From CANLBN01 sp050633525 (GTDB taxonomy: Bacteria; Pseudomonadota; Gammaproteobacteria; Pseudomonadales; Cellvibrionaceae), in the NCBI GenBank assembly GCA_050633525.1, contig JBOEGR010000015.1, positions 1-64,000 of the forward strand: DNA of 64,000 bases, in the 5' to 3' direction. The notes under the pieces are model-generated. The model did no database searches. It was not told the origin of the DNA and saw only the letters and a program-made list of their open reading frames with translations. Below are positions 34,277 through 44,331 of this stretch, in pieces. A program made the translations under genes and the position numbers. How positions within the stretch are numbered: position 1 is the stretch's first letter; each line of letters begins with the position of its first letter.

Positions 34277-35896
34277 TTATTGAGTTAGGTTATCGGTATA
34301 CCAAACATAACTCCACGTTTCTGTGAGTGCTTGTTTGTTTAGTTGTAAAGACAGGTTCATATCAACAGGGATATTGCCATCAGGTAAGAGTTTGAAGAAA
34401 ACTCTCCATGTTTTTCCGTCAGGTAAGCGCGTGGCTTGTAAATCAGTCACGGTACCTGATGAGTGTTTTAATATCGGTTCTATGTCTAGCTCGCCAGGTG
34501 TATAACCCTCTGGCCAATCATTAAAATCAATAACAAAAATGCGTTGGCGTTTTGGTGGCGGGTTATTTTGACCCGGGACAGCCCCCCAACCAATGCGAGT
34601 TTGTTTTACTTTGCCGAGAATTTTGTCGTGAGGTTTATCGACGATGGTTAAATAGTATTCAAGGGTGTATTGTTTATTAGGCTTTGGTGCTTCTTCGGGG
34701 ACCCAATAGGCAACAATGTTATCGTTGGTTTCATCTTGTGTTGGAATCTCGACGAGTTCCACTCGGCCTTTCCCCCAAGGCCTACCTAAAGGACTGACCC
34801 AAATGCTAGGGCGTTTATGATAATTGGCCTCTAAATCTTCATAGTGAGCAAACTGTTTATCTCTCTGTAGCAGGCCAAAGCCTTTTGGGTTCATAAGAGA
34901 AAATGAACTAACGCGTAATTGTGTTGGATTAAATAGGGGACGCCAAATCCATTCATTTCTATTGGTTGCTACCAGTAGGCCATCTGAATCATGCACTTCA
35001 GGTCTAAAATCGTCTACGTGTTTGACTTTATTTTCACCATAAAAAAACATACTAGTTAAAGCGCTAATACCTATTTTCTTCACTTCTTTGCGGCTAAATA
35101 AATCGGCTCTTACTTTTACTTTAGTTGGATAACCCGGCAATAACTCAAAGCGATAAGCGCCTGTCATAGAAGGGCTGTCTAGCAATGCATAGATAAGCAT
35201 ACTGTTATCTGTAGAAGCTGGCTTTACTAGCCAAAATTCGACAAAGTTAGGAAACTCTTCACCACTTGGCTCTGCTGTATCGATAGCAAGGCCACGAGCA
35301 GATACGCCGTAGTTGAGCTCAGGTCCTAAAGGTCGAAAATAAGAAGCGCCTTGAAAAACAATTAATTCATCTTTGTATTTTTTGTTGTTCAGTGGGTAGT
35401 GAACGCGAAAACCAGAGAAGTCTAAGTTGGTTTGAGCTAGGGTGTTAATAACTGGTGCTCGGCCATCATAAGTAAATAAATTGGTGGAAAAAGGAATAGG
35501 GCTAATATTCTCGCCTATGACCTCATTAATTTTGACGGGTTTTTTATATAAAAAACCGGGATGAAATAGTTGTACTTCAAAATTACTTTTATCTTTCCAT
35601 AGGGCTTTATCACCGGCAAAACGAATAGAGCGATATTCTTGATAACCAATGGACGTGAGTTCCTCCGGCAATGGTGTAGTTGTTTCTTTATATTCTTGTT
35701 TTGCTAGATCAGCTGCCTTGTAAATGACTTTTTGGTAAGTATTTTCGATGGTGGTATTTTTGATTGCTTGAGCATCGACAATTGAGCTAGTAAAAACGCT
35801 TATAAAAAGGAGGCTGCTGACGAATAAAGGGTAAGTAAAAACACCTAGATGCATCGCCATGATATTACGAGAGTGTTGTTTTAAAAAGTGACTCAT
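34277..35896 (-). CDS. opgG: OpgG, periplasmic glucan biosynthesis protein
   Basis: A 539-residue exported protein: signal region about residues 1-44 (ending VDAQA), then the OpgG/D beta-sandwich with SIRFAGDKALWKD, FQGASYFRPLGPELNYGVSA then RGLAIDTAEPSGEEFP, and the C-terminal Ig-like domain. It is needed for branching and release of osmoregulated glucans. The order opgG-opgH is conserved in gammaproteobacteria. Confidence 0.93.
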   Translation of the reverse strand: MSHFLKQHSRNIMAMHLGVFTYPLFVSSLLFISVFTSSIVDAQAIKNTTIENTYQKVIYKAADLAKQEYKETTTPLPEELTSIGYQEYRSIRFAGDKALWKDKSNFEVQLFHPGFLYKKPVKINEVIGENISPIPFSTNLFTYDGRAPVINTLAQTNLDFSGFRVHYPLNNKKYKDELIVFQGASYFRPLGPELNYGVSARGLAIDTAEPSGEEFPNFVEFWLVKPASTDNSMLIYALLDSPSMTGAYRFELLPGYPTKVKVRADLFSRKEVKKIGISALTSMFFYGENKVKHVDDFRPEVHDSDGLLVATNRNEWIWRPLFNPTQLRVSSFSLMNPKGFGLLQRDKQFAHYEDLEANYHKRPSIWVSPLGRPWGKGRVELVEIPTQDETNDNIVAYWVPEEAPKPNKQYTLEYYLTIVDKPHDKILGKVKQTRIGWGAVPGQNNPPPKRQRIFVIDFNDWPEGYTPGELDIEPILKHSSGTVTDLQATRLPDGKTWRVFFKLLPDGNIPVDMNLSLQLNKQALTETWSYVWYTDNLTQ

Positions 35897-36398
35897 ACCT
35901 ACATCTTATTCCTGTTGAAAGATTTTAGTTAAAAACAATACAGCTGATAATGTGTTCAGATGTCTAGGCCTATATTAGTAACCCGTGTCTGTGGCGCACT
36001 TCACAAACAACACAGATAGCCACACTAGCCTCAAGAGGCTGCAGTGACTGAATAAAGAGGTTATTATTTTTTTAAGACTGGCTTTGTTAGCGTTGTTTAG
36101 TGCTAGGTTTTAACATTAAACGTTCACTACAAAGAATTGACCTGATATCTAGGGTGCGATGATATTTTTCATTCACCTGTAAGTCAAAGATAAAAGACGA
36201 ACTAGTGCTCAATAATGGCATTTAGGCAGCAATTTCGTGCTAAAAGTCACATTATCTATTGCCTTTGCTCGTAAATAGATAGAAATGCAGAGTGTGTATT
36301 TGTCAGAGTGAATCAATATTTCTAGGTATTCAGTATTTTTAGAATAATCGACACCATGGTAAACTGATACTTTATGTAAGCCCCCCGGAATATCGAGT
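35897..36398. other. Intergenic region between divergent opgG and nadA
   Basis: About 500 bases with no coding frame of note. It must contain both promoters. A small hairpin AGCCTC-AAG-AGGCT lies near 36026. I recognise no known riboswitch or operator. Confidence 0.45.
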
Positions 36399-37469
36399 AT
36401 GAGTACGATTGAGCAAGTCCCCCCGCAGATGGAAAAGACCCGTGAATTGGTAAAGGCACATTTAGTGGGTGCAGTAAAACAAGAATATACTCCTGAAGAA
36501 GCCGCAGCTCACAAGGCAAAAATTAAGACTTTATTGAAAGAACACAATGCGGCCATTGTTGCGCATTATTATACTGACCCCAGTATTCAAGCTTTAGCAG
36601 AAGAGACGGGTGGGTGCGTATCCGATTCCCTTGAAATGGCCCGTTTTGGTAGCGATCATCCCGCCGATACCCTGATTGTTGCTGGTGTGAAGTTTATGGG
36701 TGAGACAGCTAAAATCCTTACGCCTGAAAAGCGTATTTTGATGCCCACCTTAGAAGCCACTTGCTCGTTGGATTTGGGTTGTCCTATTGATGAGTTTTCG
36801 GCCTTTTGTGATCAACACCCTGACCGAGAAGTTGTCGTTTATGCCAATACATCAGCAGCGGTTAAAGCCCGTGCAGACTGGGTAGTGACCTCTAGTATTG
36901 CCTTACAAGTAGTCGATTATCTTGACAGCCAAGGTAAGAAAATCATTTGGGCGCCTGATAAACATCTCGGTGACTATGTACAGCGTGAAACGGGTGCCGA
37001 TATGCTGCTATGGGACGGTGCTTGTATCGTCCATGAAGAGTTTAAAGCGAAAGGAATAGAAGACCTTAAAGCGGTTTATCCCGATGCGGCTGTCCTAGTC
37101 CACCCTGAGTCTCCGCGTTCTGTGATTGCCATAGCTGATGTTGCTGGCTCTACCTCTCAATTGATTGCTGCAGCAAAAGACCTGCCTAATAAGCAACTTA
37201 TTGTGGCAACCGATGAAGGCATCTTCTATAAAATGAAGCAGCTTAACCCTGATAAGGAGTTCTTAATTGCACCTACCGCGGGTAGTGGTGCCACGTGCCG
37301 TAGTTGTGCTAATTGCCCTTGGATGGCGATGAATAGTTTGGAGAAAATTATTCATGCCTTAGAAGAGGGGACAGATGAAATTCATGTCGATCCCGAATTG
37401 GGCAAAAAGGCCATGAAACCTTTACAGAGAATGTTAGATTTTAAGGCCAATAAACTGTCCTTAGATTAA
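36399..37469 (+). CDS. nadA: NadA, quinolinate synthase
   Basis: A 356-residue iron-sulphur enzyme that condenses iminoaspartate and dihydroxyacetone phosphate to quinolinate for NAD synthesis. Three cluster-binding Cys occur in GGCVSDSLEM, EATCSLDLGC and ATCRSCANCPW. VAHYYTDPSIQ and FMGETAKIL are also typical. The GSGATCRSCANCPWM region gives a CxxCxxC arrangement. Length is normal. It is monocistronic in this view. Confidence 0.96.
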   Translation: MSTIEQVPPQMEKTRELVKAHLVGAVKQEYTPEEAAAHKAKIKTLLKEHNAAIVAHYYTDPSIQALAEETGGCVSDSLEMARFGSDHPADTLIVAGVKFMGETAKILTPEKRILMPTLEATCSLDLGCPIDEFSAFCDQHPDREVVVYANTSAAVKARADWVVTSSIALQVVDYLDSQGKKIIWAPDKHLGDYVQRETGADMLLWDGACIVHEEFKAKGIEDLKAVYPDAAVLVHPESPRSVIAIADVAGSTSQLIAAAKDLPNKQLIVATDEGIFYKMKQLNPDKEFLIAPTAGSGATCRSCANCPWMAMNSLEKIIHALEEGTDEIHVDPELGKKAMKPLQRMLDFKANKLSLD

Positions 37470-37605
37470 TATTATTTGATCGCAAATTAATCTATAAAAG
37501 CACTTTTCAAACAAACAATTTTGTGGGAAAGTGCGCCCTTCTGTACAACCTCGTTTTACCTGTATTACCTGAACACAGTATTACCCGAACATAGAGTACC
37601 CCATA

Positions 37606-39573
37606 TTGAAAAGCATTCCCCTCGAGCATTGGACTAAAAGTGATGCTGAATCCCTGTATGGCATCAATAACTGGGGCGCAGACTACTTTAGCCTTTCAGA
37701 CCAAGGTGAGGTGGAAGTCGTTGTGCCCACTGAGTCTGGTGAATCCCGTGTTGCTTTTAAGTCGATTATTGACGCCATGCGTGAACGGGATCTGGAAATG
37801 CCCGTTCTACTGCGTATTGAAAACTTATTAGATCACCGCATCAGTTGCCTAAATAAAGCCTTTGCCAAAGCCATTCGCGAGGCAAACTATCAGAATGTCT
37901 ACCGTGGTGTATTCCCCATTAAGGTCAATCAACAGCATCAGGTCATTCAAGAGATCAGTTATTTTGGCTCGCGCTATAACCATGGTTTAGAAGCCGGTAG
38001 CAAGGCGGAATTGATTATAGCGCTTGCCCATATTACGGATGACGATAGTTATATTATTTGCAATGGCTACAAAGATGCTGAATTTATTGACTTGGGGCTG
38101 CACGCAATCAAATTAGGCGTAAAGTGCTTTTTTGTGATTGAAACGCCCTCAGAAGTGCCAACCATTATCGCACGCAGTCAGGCCCTCGGTATTCGACCTA
38201 TATTAGGCGTACGTTTAAAGTTGGCATCAAAAGTCGATGGTCATTGGAGTGAAGATAGTGGCGACCGCAGTATTTTTGGCTTGAATACCATTCAATTAAT
38301 GTCATTGATGGACGAGTTAAAGCAGGCGGATATGTTGGACTGTTTGCAATTGATTCATTTCCACCTAGGCTCACAAATCCCTAATATTCGCAATATTCGT
38401 AGTGGCATGTTGGAAGCGTGTCGTTACTATGTTGAGTTGGTCAAAGAAGGCGTTCCACTACAGTATATGGATTTAGGTGGTGGTCTTGCCGTTGATTACG
38501 ATGGCAGCCAAAGCAGCGATGCTCACAGTATGAACTATGGCCTAAGTGAATATTGCTCAGATGTGGTTGAAGCCATTATGGAATCGCTAGACCCACTGAA
38601 TATCCCGCATCCGGTTATCATCACGGAATCGGGTAGAGCTACCATTGCTTATTCCTCTGTATTGTTATTCAACATTTTGGACGTGAGTCATTTTGATCCT
38701 TCTCCTTCTATCTTAGCTTGTGGCTCAGACTTAGTTTGCGATTCAGACCAGCACGAAATGGTGGGTAATTTGATTGCTGTTTCGAGAGAGCTTCAATCTA
38801 AAGATCGTAAGGACAAGAACCTCAATGTAAGCCGTTTGCAAGAAAGTTATAACGATGCCATACACTATCGCGATGAACTGAGAGAATTATTTCGGCGTGG
38901 GCAAGTGTCTTTGAGAGAGCGAGCGATAGGAGAAAATAGTTTTCTCGTCGCCATGCAAGGTATTGTTAATGCTTTACCTGCTCTCGATCGCATTCCAGCC
39001 GAATTAGAAAATCTAGGTGAAGAACTAGCGGATATTTACTACGGTAACTTTAGTGTTTTTCAGTCTTTACCCGATGCTTGGGCAATTGATCAGGTCTTTC
39101 CTATTATGCCTATCCATCGGCTTAATGAAGCGCCAACGCGCGAAGCCATTATCGCGGACCTCACTTGTGATTGTGATGGGAAAATTGATTGGTTTGCGTC
39201 GTCCGACGGCAGTAAAAAACGTACTCTCCCTTTGCACCCCTTGCAAGCGGATGAGGAATATTACCTTGGCGTTTTCTTAGTAGGCGCATATCAAGAAACC
39301 CTCGGTGATTTGCATAATTTATTTGGTGATACCAACGTCGTTAGTATTCGCATTAATAGCGATAATGGTTTTGATGTTGTGAATGAATTTCATGGTGATA
39401 GCATTGCGGATGTATTAAGTTACGTGGAGTATGAGCCGCAAAATCTAAAGAAACAGTTCCGTAATATTGCTGAGCATGCGGTAAAAGCAGGAAAGATTTC
39501 GGTTGCCGATCGGCAGCGTATGTTAAAAGATTTTAGTGATAGCCTGAATGGTTATACTTACTATGAAGATTAA
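37606..39573 (+). CDS. speA: SpeA, biosynthetic arginine decarboxylase
   Basis: A 655-residue PLP enzyme of the alanine-racemase-fold group that turns arginine into agmatine. PLP Lys106 is in GVFPIKVNQQ. The glycine-rich phosphate loop DLGGGLAVDYDGS and the late CGSDLVCDSDQH region are present. The start is TTG 37606; no ATG lies nearby that keeps the N-terminus. Length is typical (about 630-660). It begins a four-gene polyamine operon with speB at its end. Confidence 0.95.
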   Translation: MKSIPLEHWTKSDAESLYGINNWGADYFSLSDQGEVEVVVPTESGESRVAFKSIIDAMRERDLEMPVLLRIENLLDHRISCLNKAFAKAIREANYQNVYRGVFPIKVNQQHQVIQEISYFGSRYNHGLEAGSKAELIIALAHITDDDSYIICNGYKDAEFIDLGLHAIKLGVKCFFVIETPSEVPTIIARSQALGIRPILGVRLKLASKVDGHWSEDSGDRSIFGLNTIQLMSLMDELKQADMLDCLQLIHFHLGSQIPNIRNIRSGMLEACRYYVELVKEGVPLQYMDLGGGLAVDYDGSQSSDAHSMNYGLSEYCSDVVEAIMESLDPLNIPHPVIITESGRATIAYSSVLLFNILDVSHFDPSPSILACGSDLVCDSDQHEMVGNLIAVSRELQSKDRKDKNLNVSRLQESYNDAIHYRDELRELFRRGQVSLRERAIGENSFLVAMQGIVNALPALDRIPAELENLGEELADIYYGNFSVFQSLPDAWAIDQVFPIMPIHRLNEAPTREAIIADLTCDCDGKIDWFASSDGSKKRTLPLHPLQADEEYYLGVFLVGAYQETLGDLHNLFGDTNVVSIRINSDNGFDVVNEFHGDSIADVLSYVEYEPQNLKKQFRNIAEHAVKAGKISVADRQRMLKDFSDSLNGYTYYED

Positions 39574-39633
39574 AGGCATCTCTGATTATTCGAGGTTAAT
39601 CAGGTATTCTTAAACGGTAAAAAGGGTTTGATA

Positions 39634-40839
39634 ATGACAAAAATTGTGATTATAGGTGCAGGCGGTGTTGGTGGTGTTGTTACTCACAAATGCGCGCAAG
39701 TCGCCGAGGTATTTAGTGATATTACTTTAGCTAGTCGTACACTATCAAAATGCGAAAAAATTGCTGAACAAGTGAAAAAAAGCACGGGAAGAGAGATTAA
39801 AGTTGCAAAAATTGATGCTGATAATGTCGATGAACTCAGTGCATTCTTACAAGGTGAAAACCCCTTTATGGTGATCAACGTTGCATTACCGTATCAGGAC
39901 TTATCTATCATGGATGCGTGCCTCAATGCAGGCGTCCACTATTTAGATACGGCTAATTATGAGCCCCCCGAAGAAGCCAAATTTGAATATAAATGGCAAT
40001 GGGCCTATCAAGAAAAATTTGAAAAAGCAGGCTTAATGGCACTATTGGGTTCTGGTTTTGATCCTGGTGCGACCAATATGTTTACTGCTCATATTGCCAA
40101 ACACCATTTTGATGAAATTCATGAATTAGATATTATTGATGTCAATGGCGGTGATCATGGTCATCCTTTTGCTACTAACTTTAACCCTGAAATTAATATT
40201 CGTGAAGTAAGTGCAGAATGTCGGCATTGGGAAAATGGTGAGTTTGTGACCACGCCGGCCATGTCAAAAAAGGCTGAGTTTACTTGTCCAGAAGGTGTAG
40301 GAAGCTACTCTATTTATCGAATGTATCATGAAGAGTTAGAGTCTTTAAGCAAGCATTATCCTTCATTAAAGCGAGCGCAATTTTGGATGAGTTTCTCAGA
40401 TAACTACCTTAAACATTTAGACGTGCTTGAGAATGTAGGGATGACGGGCATTGAAGCGATAGATTTTCAGGGTACTAAGATTGTTCCTATTCAATTTTTA
40501 AAAGCCTTACTGCCTGACCCCGCCAGCCTTGGCCCTCGCACCAAAGGTAAAACCTGTATCGGTTGTATTGTTAAAGGGATAAAAGACGGCCAAGAAAAAA
40601 CGGTGTATACCTATAATATTTGCGACCATGAAGCCTGTTATGCAGAGGTTAAATCACAAGCGATTTCGTATACAACCGGTGTGCCTGCCATGATTGGCGC
40701 TAAAATGATGGCGGAAGGTCAATGGATGAAACCCGGTGTTTGGAATATGGAGCAACTTGACCCAGATCCGTTTATGGACGATATGAATCGCTATGGTTTG
40801 CCATGGACAACGATCGAATTAGATTCTTTTAAACTATAA
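39634..40839 (+). CDS. Carboxynorspermidine/carboxyspermidine synthase (saccharopine dehydrogenase family)
   Basis: The start is ATG 39634, 8 bases after AAAGGG; TTG 39628 is less likely. The 401-residue NADPH-dependent enzyme has VIIGAGGVGGVVTHKCAQ at the N-terminus and VALPYQDLSIMDACLNAGVH then YLDTANYE, as in CANSDH. It condenses aspartate semialdehyde with a diamine to carboxy(nor)spermidine. With NspC next to it, it forms the alternative, S-adenosylmethionine-free route to spermidine or norspermidine. Confidence 0.93.
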   Translation: MTKIVIIGAGGVGGVVTHKCAQVAEVFSDITLASRTLSKCEKIAEQVKKSTGREIKVAKIDADNVDELSAFLQGENPFMVINVALPYQDLSIMDACLNAGVHYLDTANYEPPEEAKFEYKWQWAYQEKFEKAGLMALLGSGFDPGATNMFTAHIAKHHFDEIHELDIIDVNGGDHGHPFATNFNPEINIREVSAECRHWENGEFVTTPAMSKKAEFTCPEGVGSYSIYRMYHEELESLSKHYPSLKRAQFWMSFSDNYLKHLDVLENVGMTGIEAIDFQGTKIVPIQFLKALLPDPASLGPRTKGKTCIGCIVKGIKDGQEKTVYTYNICDHEACYAEVKSQAISYTTGVPAMIGAKMMAEGQWMKPGVWNMEQLDPDPFMDDMNRYGLPWTTIELDSFKL

Positions 40840-40864
40840 ACTATCAAACAATAGCCTATCGCTA

Positions 40865-42043
40865 ATGGAATCTTACACCTTTAAACATTTTGACTCGAGC
40901 CGTGTACCTTCGCCTTGCTTTGTGATTGATGAGGTCGTAGTCGAGAACAACCTACGAATATTGAACCGCCTTCAGGAAGAGAGCGGGGCAAAGATATTAG
41001 CGGCACTTAAAGCGTTTTCTTGTTGGCACCTAGGTGAGTTGAGCCAACGTTATCTCTCGGGTATTTGTGCGAGCGGTTATCATGAGGCACAGCTAGGTTA
41101 TGATGAATATACCTGCCAAGGTAAACAAGGCGAGGTACATGTTTTTTCATCTGCTTTTAGTGATAATGAATTCCAAAAGACAGTCCCGCTAGCCGATCAT
41201 ATTATTTTTAATAGTTTTTCCCAATGGCAACGATTTAAACAGCGGGCTATTTGTGTCAAACAAGAAAAAGATATTGATTTTGGTTTACGCATTAATCCAG
41301 AACACTCTGAAGGCAGTACAGCGATTTATGATCCTTGTGCTGCAGGCTCACGTTTGGGTATTCCTATTAGTCAATTTTCAGATCAAGATTTAGAGGGTAT
41401 TAGTGGTTTACACTTTCATACACTTTGTGAGCAGGGCTTAATTCCCTTAAAGCGTACTTTGGCGGCAGTTGAAGAAAAATTCGCGGATTATTTGCCGCAA
41501 ATGCAGTGGGTGAACTTTGGTGGCGGCCATCATATTTCTCATCCTGATTATGATGTTGATGGTCTCATACAGTTAATCAGAACATTTGCAAAAAAATATC
41601 AAGTCCAAGTATACCTAGAACCGGGTGAAGCAATTGCAATTCGCTCGGGTGTGTTAGTTGCTGAAGTGCTAGATATAATGCAAACAGACCGAACACACGC
41701 TATTTTAGATACCTCTGCAACCTGCCATATGCCCGATACCTTAGAAATGCCTTACCGAGCATATATTGCTAACAGTGGCCTAATGGATGAAAAGCAACAC
41801 CCTTACCGTTTGGGCGGTATGACGTGTTTAGCCGGCGATATTATTGGCGACTATAGTTTTGATAAGCCCTTACAAATAGGGGATCGCCTTCTATTTGATG
41901 ATATGAGTCATTATACGATGGTGAAAACCTCGACCTTTAATGGTGTTCAGTTACCCGCTATTGCGATTTGGAATTCAAAAACGAATACGCTAAAAACACT
42001 AAAAGAATTTACACATGACGACTTTAAGCATCGTCTATCGTAA
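40865..42043 (+). CDS. nspC: NspC, carboxynorspermidine/carboxyspermidine decarboxylase
   Basis: A 392-residue PLP decarboxylase: PLP Lys49 in ILAALKAFSCW, SGLHFHTLCEQ, WVNFGGGHHI, EPGEAIAIRSG, and the cofactor/substrate Cys-Asp region (MTCLAGDIIGDY). It converts carboxy(nor)spermidine to the triamine. It follows the synthase by 25 bases. Confidence 0.94.
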   Translation: MESYTFKHFDSSRVPSPCFVIDEVVVENNLRILNRLQEESGAKILAALKAFSCWHLGELSQRYLSGICASGYHEAQLGYDEYTCQGKQGEVHVFSSAFSDNEFQKTVPLADHIIFNSFSQWQRFKQRAICVKQEKDIDFGLRINPEHSEGSTAIYDPCAAGSRLGIPISQFSDQDLEGISGLHFHTLCEQGLIPLKRTLAAVEEKFADYLPQMQWVNFGGGHHISHPDYDVDGLIQLIRTFAKKYQVQVYLEPGEAIAIRSGVLVAEVLDIMQTDRTHAILDTSATCHMPDTLEMPYRAYIANSGLMDEKQHPYRLGGMTCLAGDIIGDYSFDKPLQIGDRLLFDDMSHYTMVKTSTFNGVQLPAIAIWNSKTNTLKTLKEFTHDDFKHRLS

Positions 42044-42069
42044 CAACTAAAAAAGCAACGATTCAGCAT

Positions 42070-42954
42070 ATGACCAGTTCATCTCCGTCTTCACTTTATC
42101 CTCACTTTCTGAGTTCAGAAATAGGGCAGGGCAAACCAGAGTCTTCTTTTTTTCATGTGATTCCTGTCCCTTATGAAGAAAGTGTCTCTTATGGTGGTGG
42201 CACAGGCTTGGGCCCAAGGGCTATTTTGAACGCATCGGATCAACTAGAAGTATGGGATGGTAAAAGTAAACCAGCAGACTTAGGTATTTATACTGCAGAT
42301 CCAGTCGATTGCTCTAATGAGGCAGGAGAGGTAATCGAAGATATTGCCGCTGCGGTTAAGAATACCTTAGCAATGGATAAGATGCCTGTGGTGTTAGGTG
42401 GGGAACACACCGTCACATGGGGTGTGATAAAAGGTTTTTTAGAATCCGGCTTCAAGGATAACATTGGGGTAGTACAAATTGATGCTCATGCCGACCTTCG
42501 CCATGCTTATGAAGGGAACCTCTTTAGCCATGCCTCAGTGATGAAACGTATTGTTGAACAAGGTGTGCCTTTATATCAGCTCGGGGTTCGCGCCTATTGC
42601 GAAGAAGAAATGCAAGCACGCAAGGAGTTTGATGTGCACTCTATTGATGGTGATGTGATCGTGCCTCAGCAGCTGCAAACGATTACTTTGCCAGATGATT
42701 TTCCTGAGTATGTTTTTTTTACACTAGACATTGATGGTATGGACCCTTCGGTTTTTCCCTCAACCGGCACCCCTGTACCAGGTGGTTTGGGCTGGTATCA
42801 AACCTTGAGTTTATTTGAAAGTGTTGCTCAACAACGAAAAATTGTCGGCTTCGATATTATGGAGTTTGCCCCTATTAAAGGGTTTCATGCATACGATTTT
42901 GCAGCAGCATTGCTAACTTATAAGATGATGGGGATAGTGCAGCGAAATAATTAA
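42070..42954 (+). CDS. speB: SpeB, agmatinase (ureohydrolase family)
   Basis: A 294-residue binuclear manganese enzyme with GGEHTVTWG (His), IDAHADLR (three ligands) and DIDGMDPS (two Asp). It hydrolyses agmatine from SpeA to putrescine and urea, supplying the diamine for the two middle enzymes. Its place at the end of the operon makes a closed arginine-to-triamine route. Confidence 0.94.
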   Translation: MTSSSPSSLYPHFLSSEIGQGKPESSFFHVIPVPYEESVSYGGGTGLGPRAILNASDQLEVWDGKSKPADLGIYTADPVDCSNEAGEVIEDIAAAVKNTLAMDKMPVVLGGEHTVTWGVIKGFLESGFKDNIGVVQIDAHADLRHAYEGNLFSHASVMKRIVEQGVPLYQLGVRAYCEEEMQARKEFDVHSIDGDVIVPQQLQTITLPDDFPEYVFFTLDIDGMDPSVFPSTGTPVPGGLGWYQTLSLFESVAQQRKIVGFDIMEFAPIKGFHAYDFAAALLTYKMMGIVQRNN

Positions 42955-43043
42955 TGACGAAAAAAATTGATACTTTTCTGCTTAATACCCACTCTAATTT
43001 ATATTAAGAATCAAAGTGGGCTTAAGACATTTGCTTGTATTTA

Positions 43044-43306
43044 GGAAGCTCTGAATAAGTCTAAATACCCTCTGCGCAATCTGGCGAGTTTTCTGTCTAG
43101 GCGATCATAGCAGCGAATGGCCTTGGTCCTTCGTAAGATGATCAACGACGACAGATAGTTCGCCAGGCAGCGCCCTTCGGGGAGTTCAGGCAATCTCGCT
43201 GGCGGCGTTGTGCTTTTTCGCCGGGCAACCAGCCCGCCTGTAAAACACGCCTTGCCAGCAACATTGCCTGAGCTCCAGAGCGTGTTTAGACTTGTTCAGA
43301 GTTTCC
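43044..43306. repeat. MITE-like element, 263 bp, with terminal inverted repeats and TTTA duplication
   Basis: The left end GGAAGCTCTGAATAAGTCTA (43044 on) and right end (inverse of 43306 back: GGAAACTCTGAACAAGTCTA) are inverted repeats of about 25 bp. TTTA flanks both sides (43040-43043, 43307-43310). The interior is GC-rich with several small inverted repeats and no coding frame. A short relative lies at 58236-58304. The right TTTA supplies the TAA stop of the gene at 43308. Confidence 0.8.
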
Positions 43307-43307
43307 T

Positions 43308-44216
43308 TTAGTTAATGATATAAGCGTCAAGTCTCTCGCTAAACATCATCGGCACTAATAACTGATTATTCCACGAGCTAATATCCGCTGCGTTTTTACC
43401 GGCGTTAAAGACAAGTGAGGTAGTTTCATTCTGATAGCGATATACATTCCCATTTATCCAATCGTTAAAATAAATCACACCAGCTATTTTTGTGATGCCA
43501 TCGAGATTGCCAATGTTCTGAGCACCTTTTAAGGGCGTTATTTCAGCTGATGAGATGTTAATTGAAAAGAGTCCGCCCAATACGGTGGTGCTAAAGTCAT
43601 CTTGTAAACCTTCGCCCCATGTGCCGAGAATTAAGGTTGATGTTGCTTGATCGAAATAAAGGCCATTAGGATGGGGGATAGTCTTGGCACTAATCCATTG
43701 CTCAATCTTTTGATTTTTTAATCGATAAATACCACCCGCTAACATATCACTGACATAGACATTCCCTTGTGTATCCGTGGCAATATCATTCAGCATTTTA
43801 CTGCCATTCACTTTAATGGATTGATGCAGCTGGCCTTTTTCAATATCGATAATATGCAGGGTTTGTAAGTCAGCCACATACAGCCAATTGCCTTTATGTG
43901 CCATGCCTTTAGGGGCGTTTAAACCGGTAATCCATTCCTTTTCTAAAATAGCCCCTTTAGGCGAGACCCGGCTAATGTAGCCTTTGCCATTAGCTTCTAA
44001 AGGTTGCCCGTTCATATTACTGACATACAGTTCTTTTGTAGTTTCGTTTGCCAATACTGATTCAGGCTGGAGAAACCCCTGCTGTTGCCATAGCTCCTGA
44101 GGTTTAAGCACCTGAGGTTTAAGTACCTGGGATTTAAGCGCTTGGGGCTTATCAGCATGGCTAAGTTGTGTGGTGACACTGAGGACGACGAGTGCGGTGG
44201 AGATAAAGAATTTCAT
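43308..44216 (-). CDS. Secreted SMP-30/NHL-type beta-propeller protein
   Basis: A 302-residue exported protein. The start is taken at ATG 44216, because a signal peptide begins there (MKFFISTALVVLSVTTQLSH, then A). The longer frame to 44393 crosses the operator region. After a short repeat-like stretch (ALKSQVLKPQVLKPQ) come propeller blades such as ELYVSNMNGQPLEANGKGYI, GNVYVSDMLAGGIYRL and GVIYFNDWINGNVYRY, as in SMP-30/gluconolactonase-like proteins. Catalytic residues are not assigned. It is divergent from the XRE regulator. Confidence 0.75.
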   Translation of the reverse strand: MKFFISTALVVLSVTTQLSHADKPQALKSQVLKPQVLKPQELWQQQGFLQPESVLANETTKELYVSNMNGQPLEANGKGYISRVSPKGAILEKEWITGLNAPKGMAHKGNWLYVADLQTLHIIDIEKGQLHQSIKVNGSKMLNDIATDTQGNVYVSDMLAGGIYRLKNQKIEQWISAKTIPHPNGLYFDQATSTLILGTWGEGLQDDFSTTVLGGLFSINISSAEITPLKGAQNIGNLDGITKIAGVIYFNDWINGNVYRYQNETTSLVFNAGKNAADISSWNNQLLVPMMFSERLDAYIIN

Positions 44217-44256
44217 TTTTTGCCTGTTAGGTTGAAAGTAGGCATTAATTGTTATA

Positions 44257-44330
44257 TTTTTGATACCAAATTTAAATGGTTTTGAGTCAAGGTGTCTTTT
44301 TTTGATACCTTTGCTTTGTTGAGGTATCGA
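44257..44330. promoter_or_regulatory. Repeated TTTTTGATACC operator candidates between divergent genes
   Basis: TTTTTGATACC occurs at 44257-44267 and 44299-44309 (42 bases apart, four helical turns). An inverted half-site GGTATCGAT lies at 44323-44331, overlapping the start of the XRE gene. This fits a regulator site controlling both 44216 (minus) and 44332 (plus), possibly autoregulation. Confidence 0.5.
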
Positions 44331-44331
44331 T

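Noticed and set aside
36240..36398. NadR/NrtR-type operator or NAD riboswitch before nadA
   Set aside because: No clear dyad or known riboswitch core is visible in this stretch by eye.
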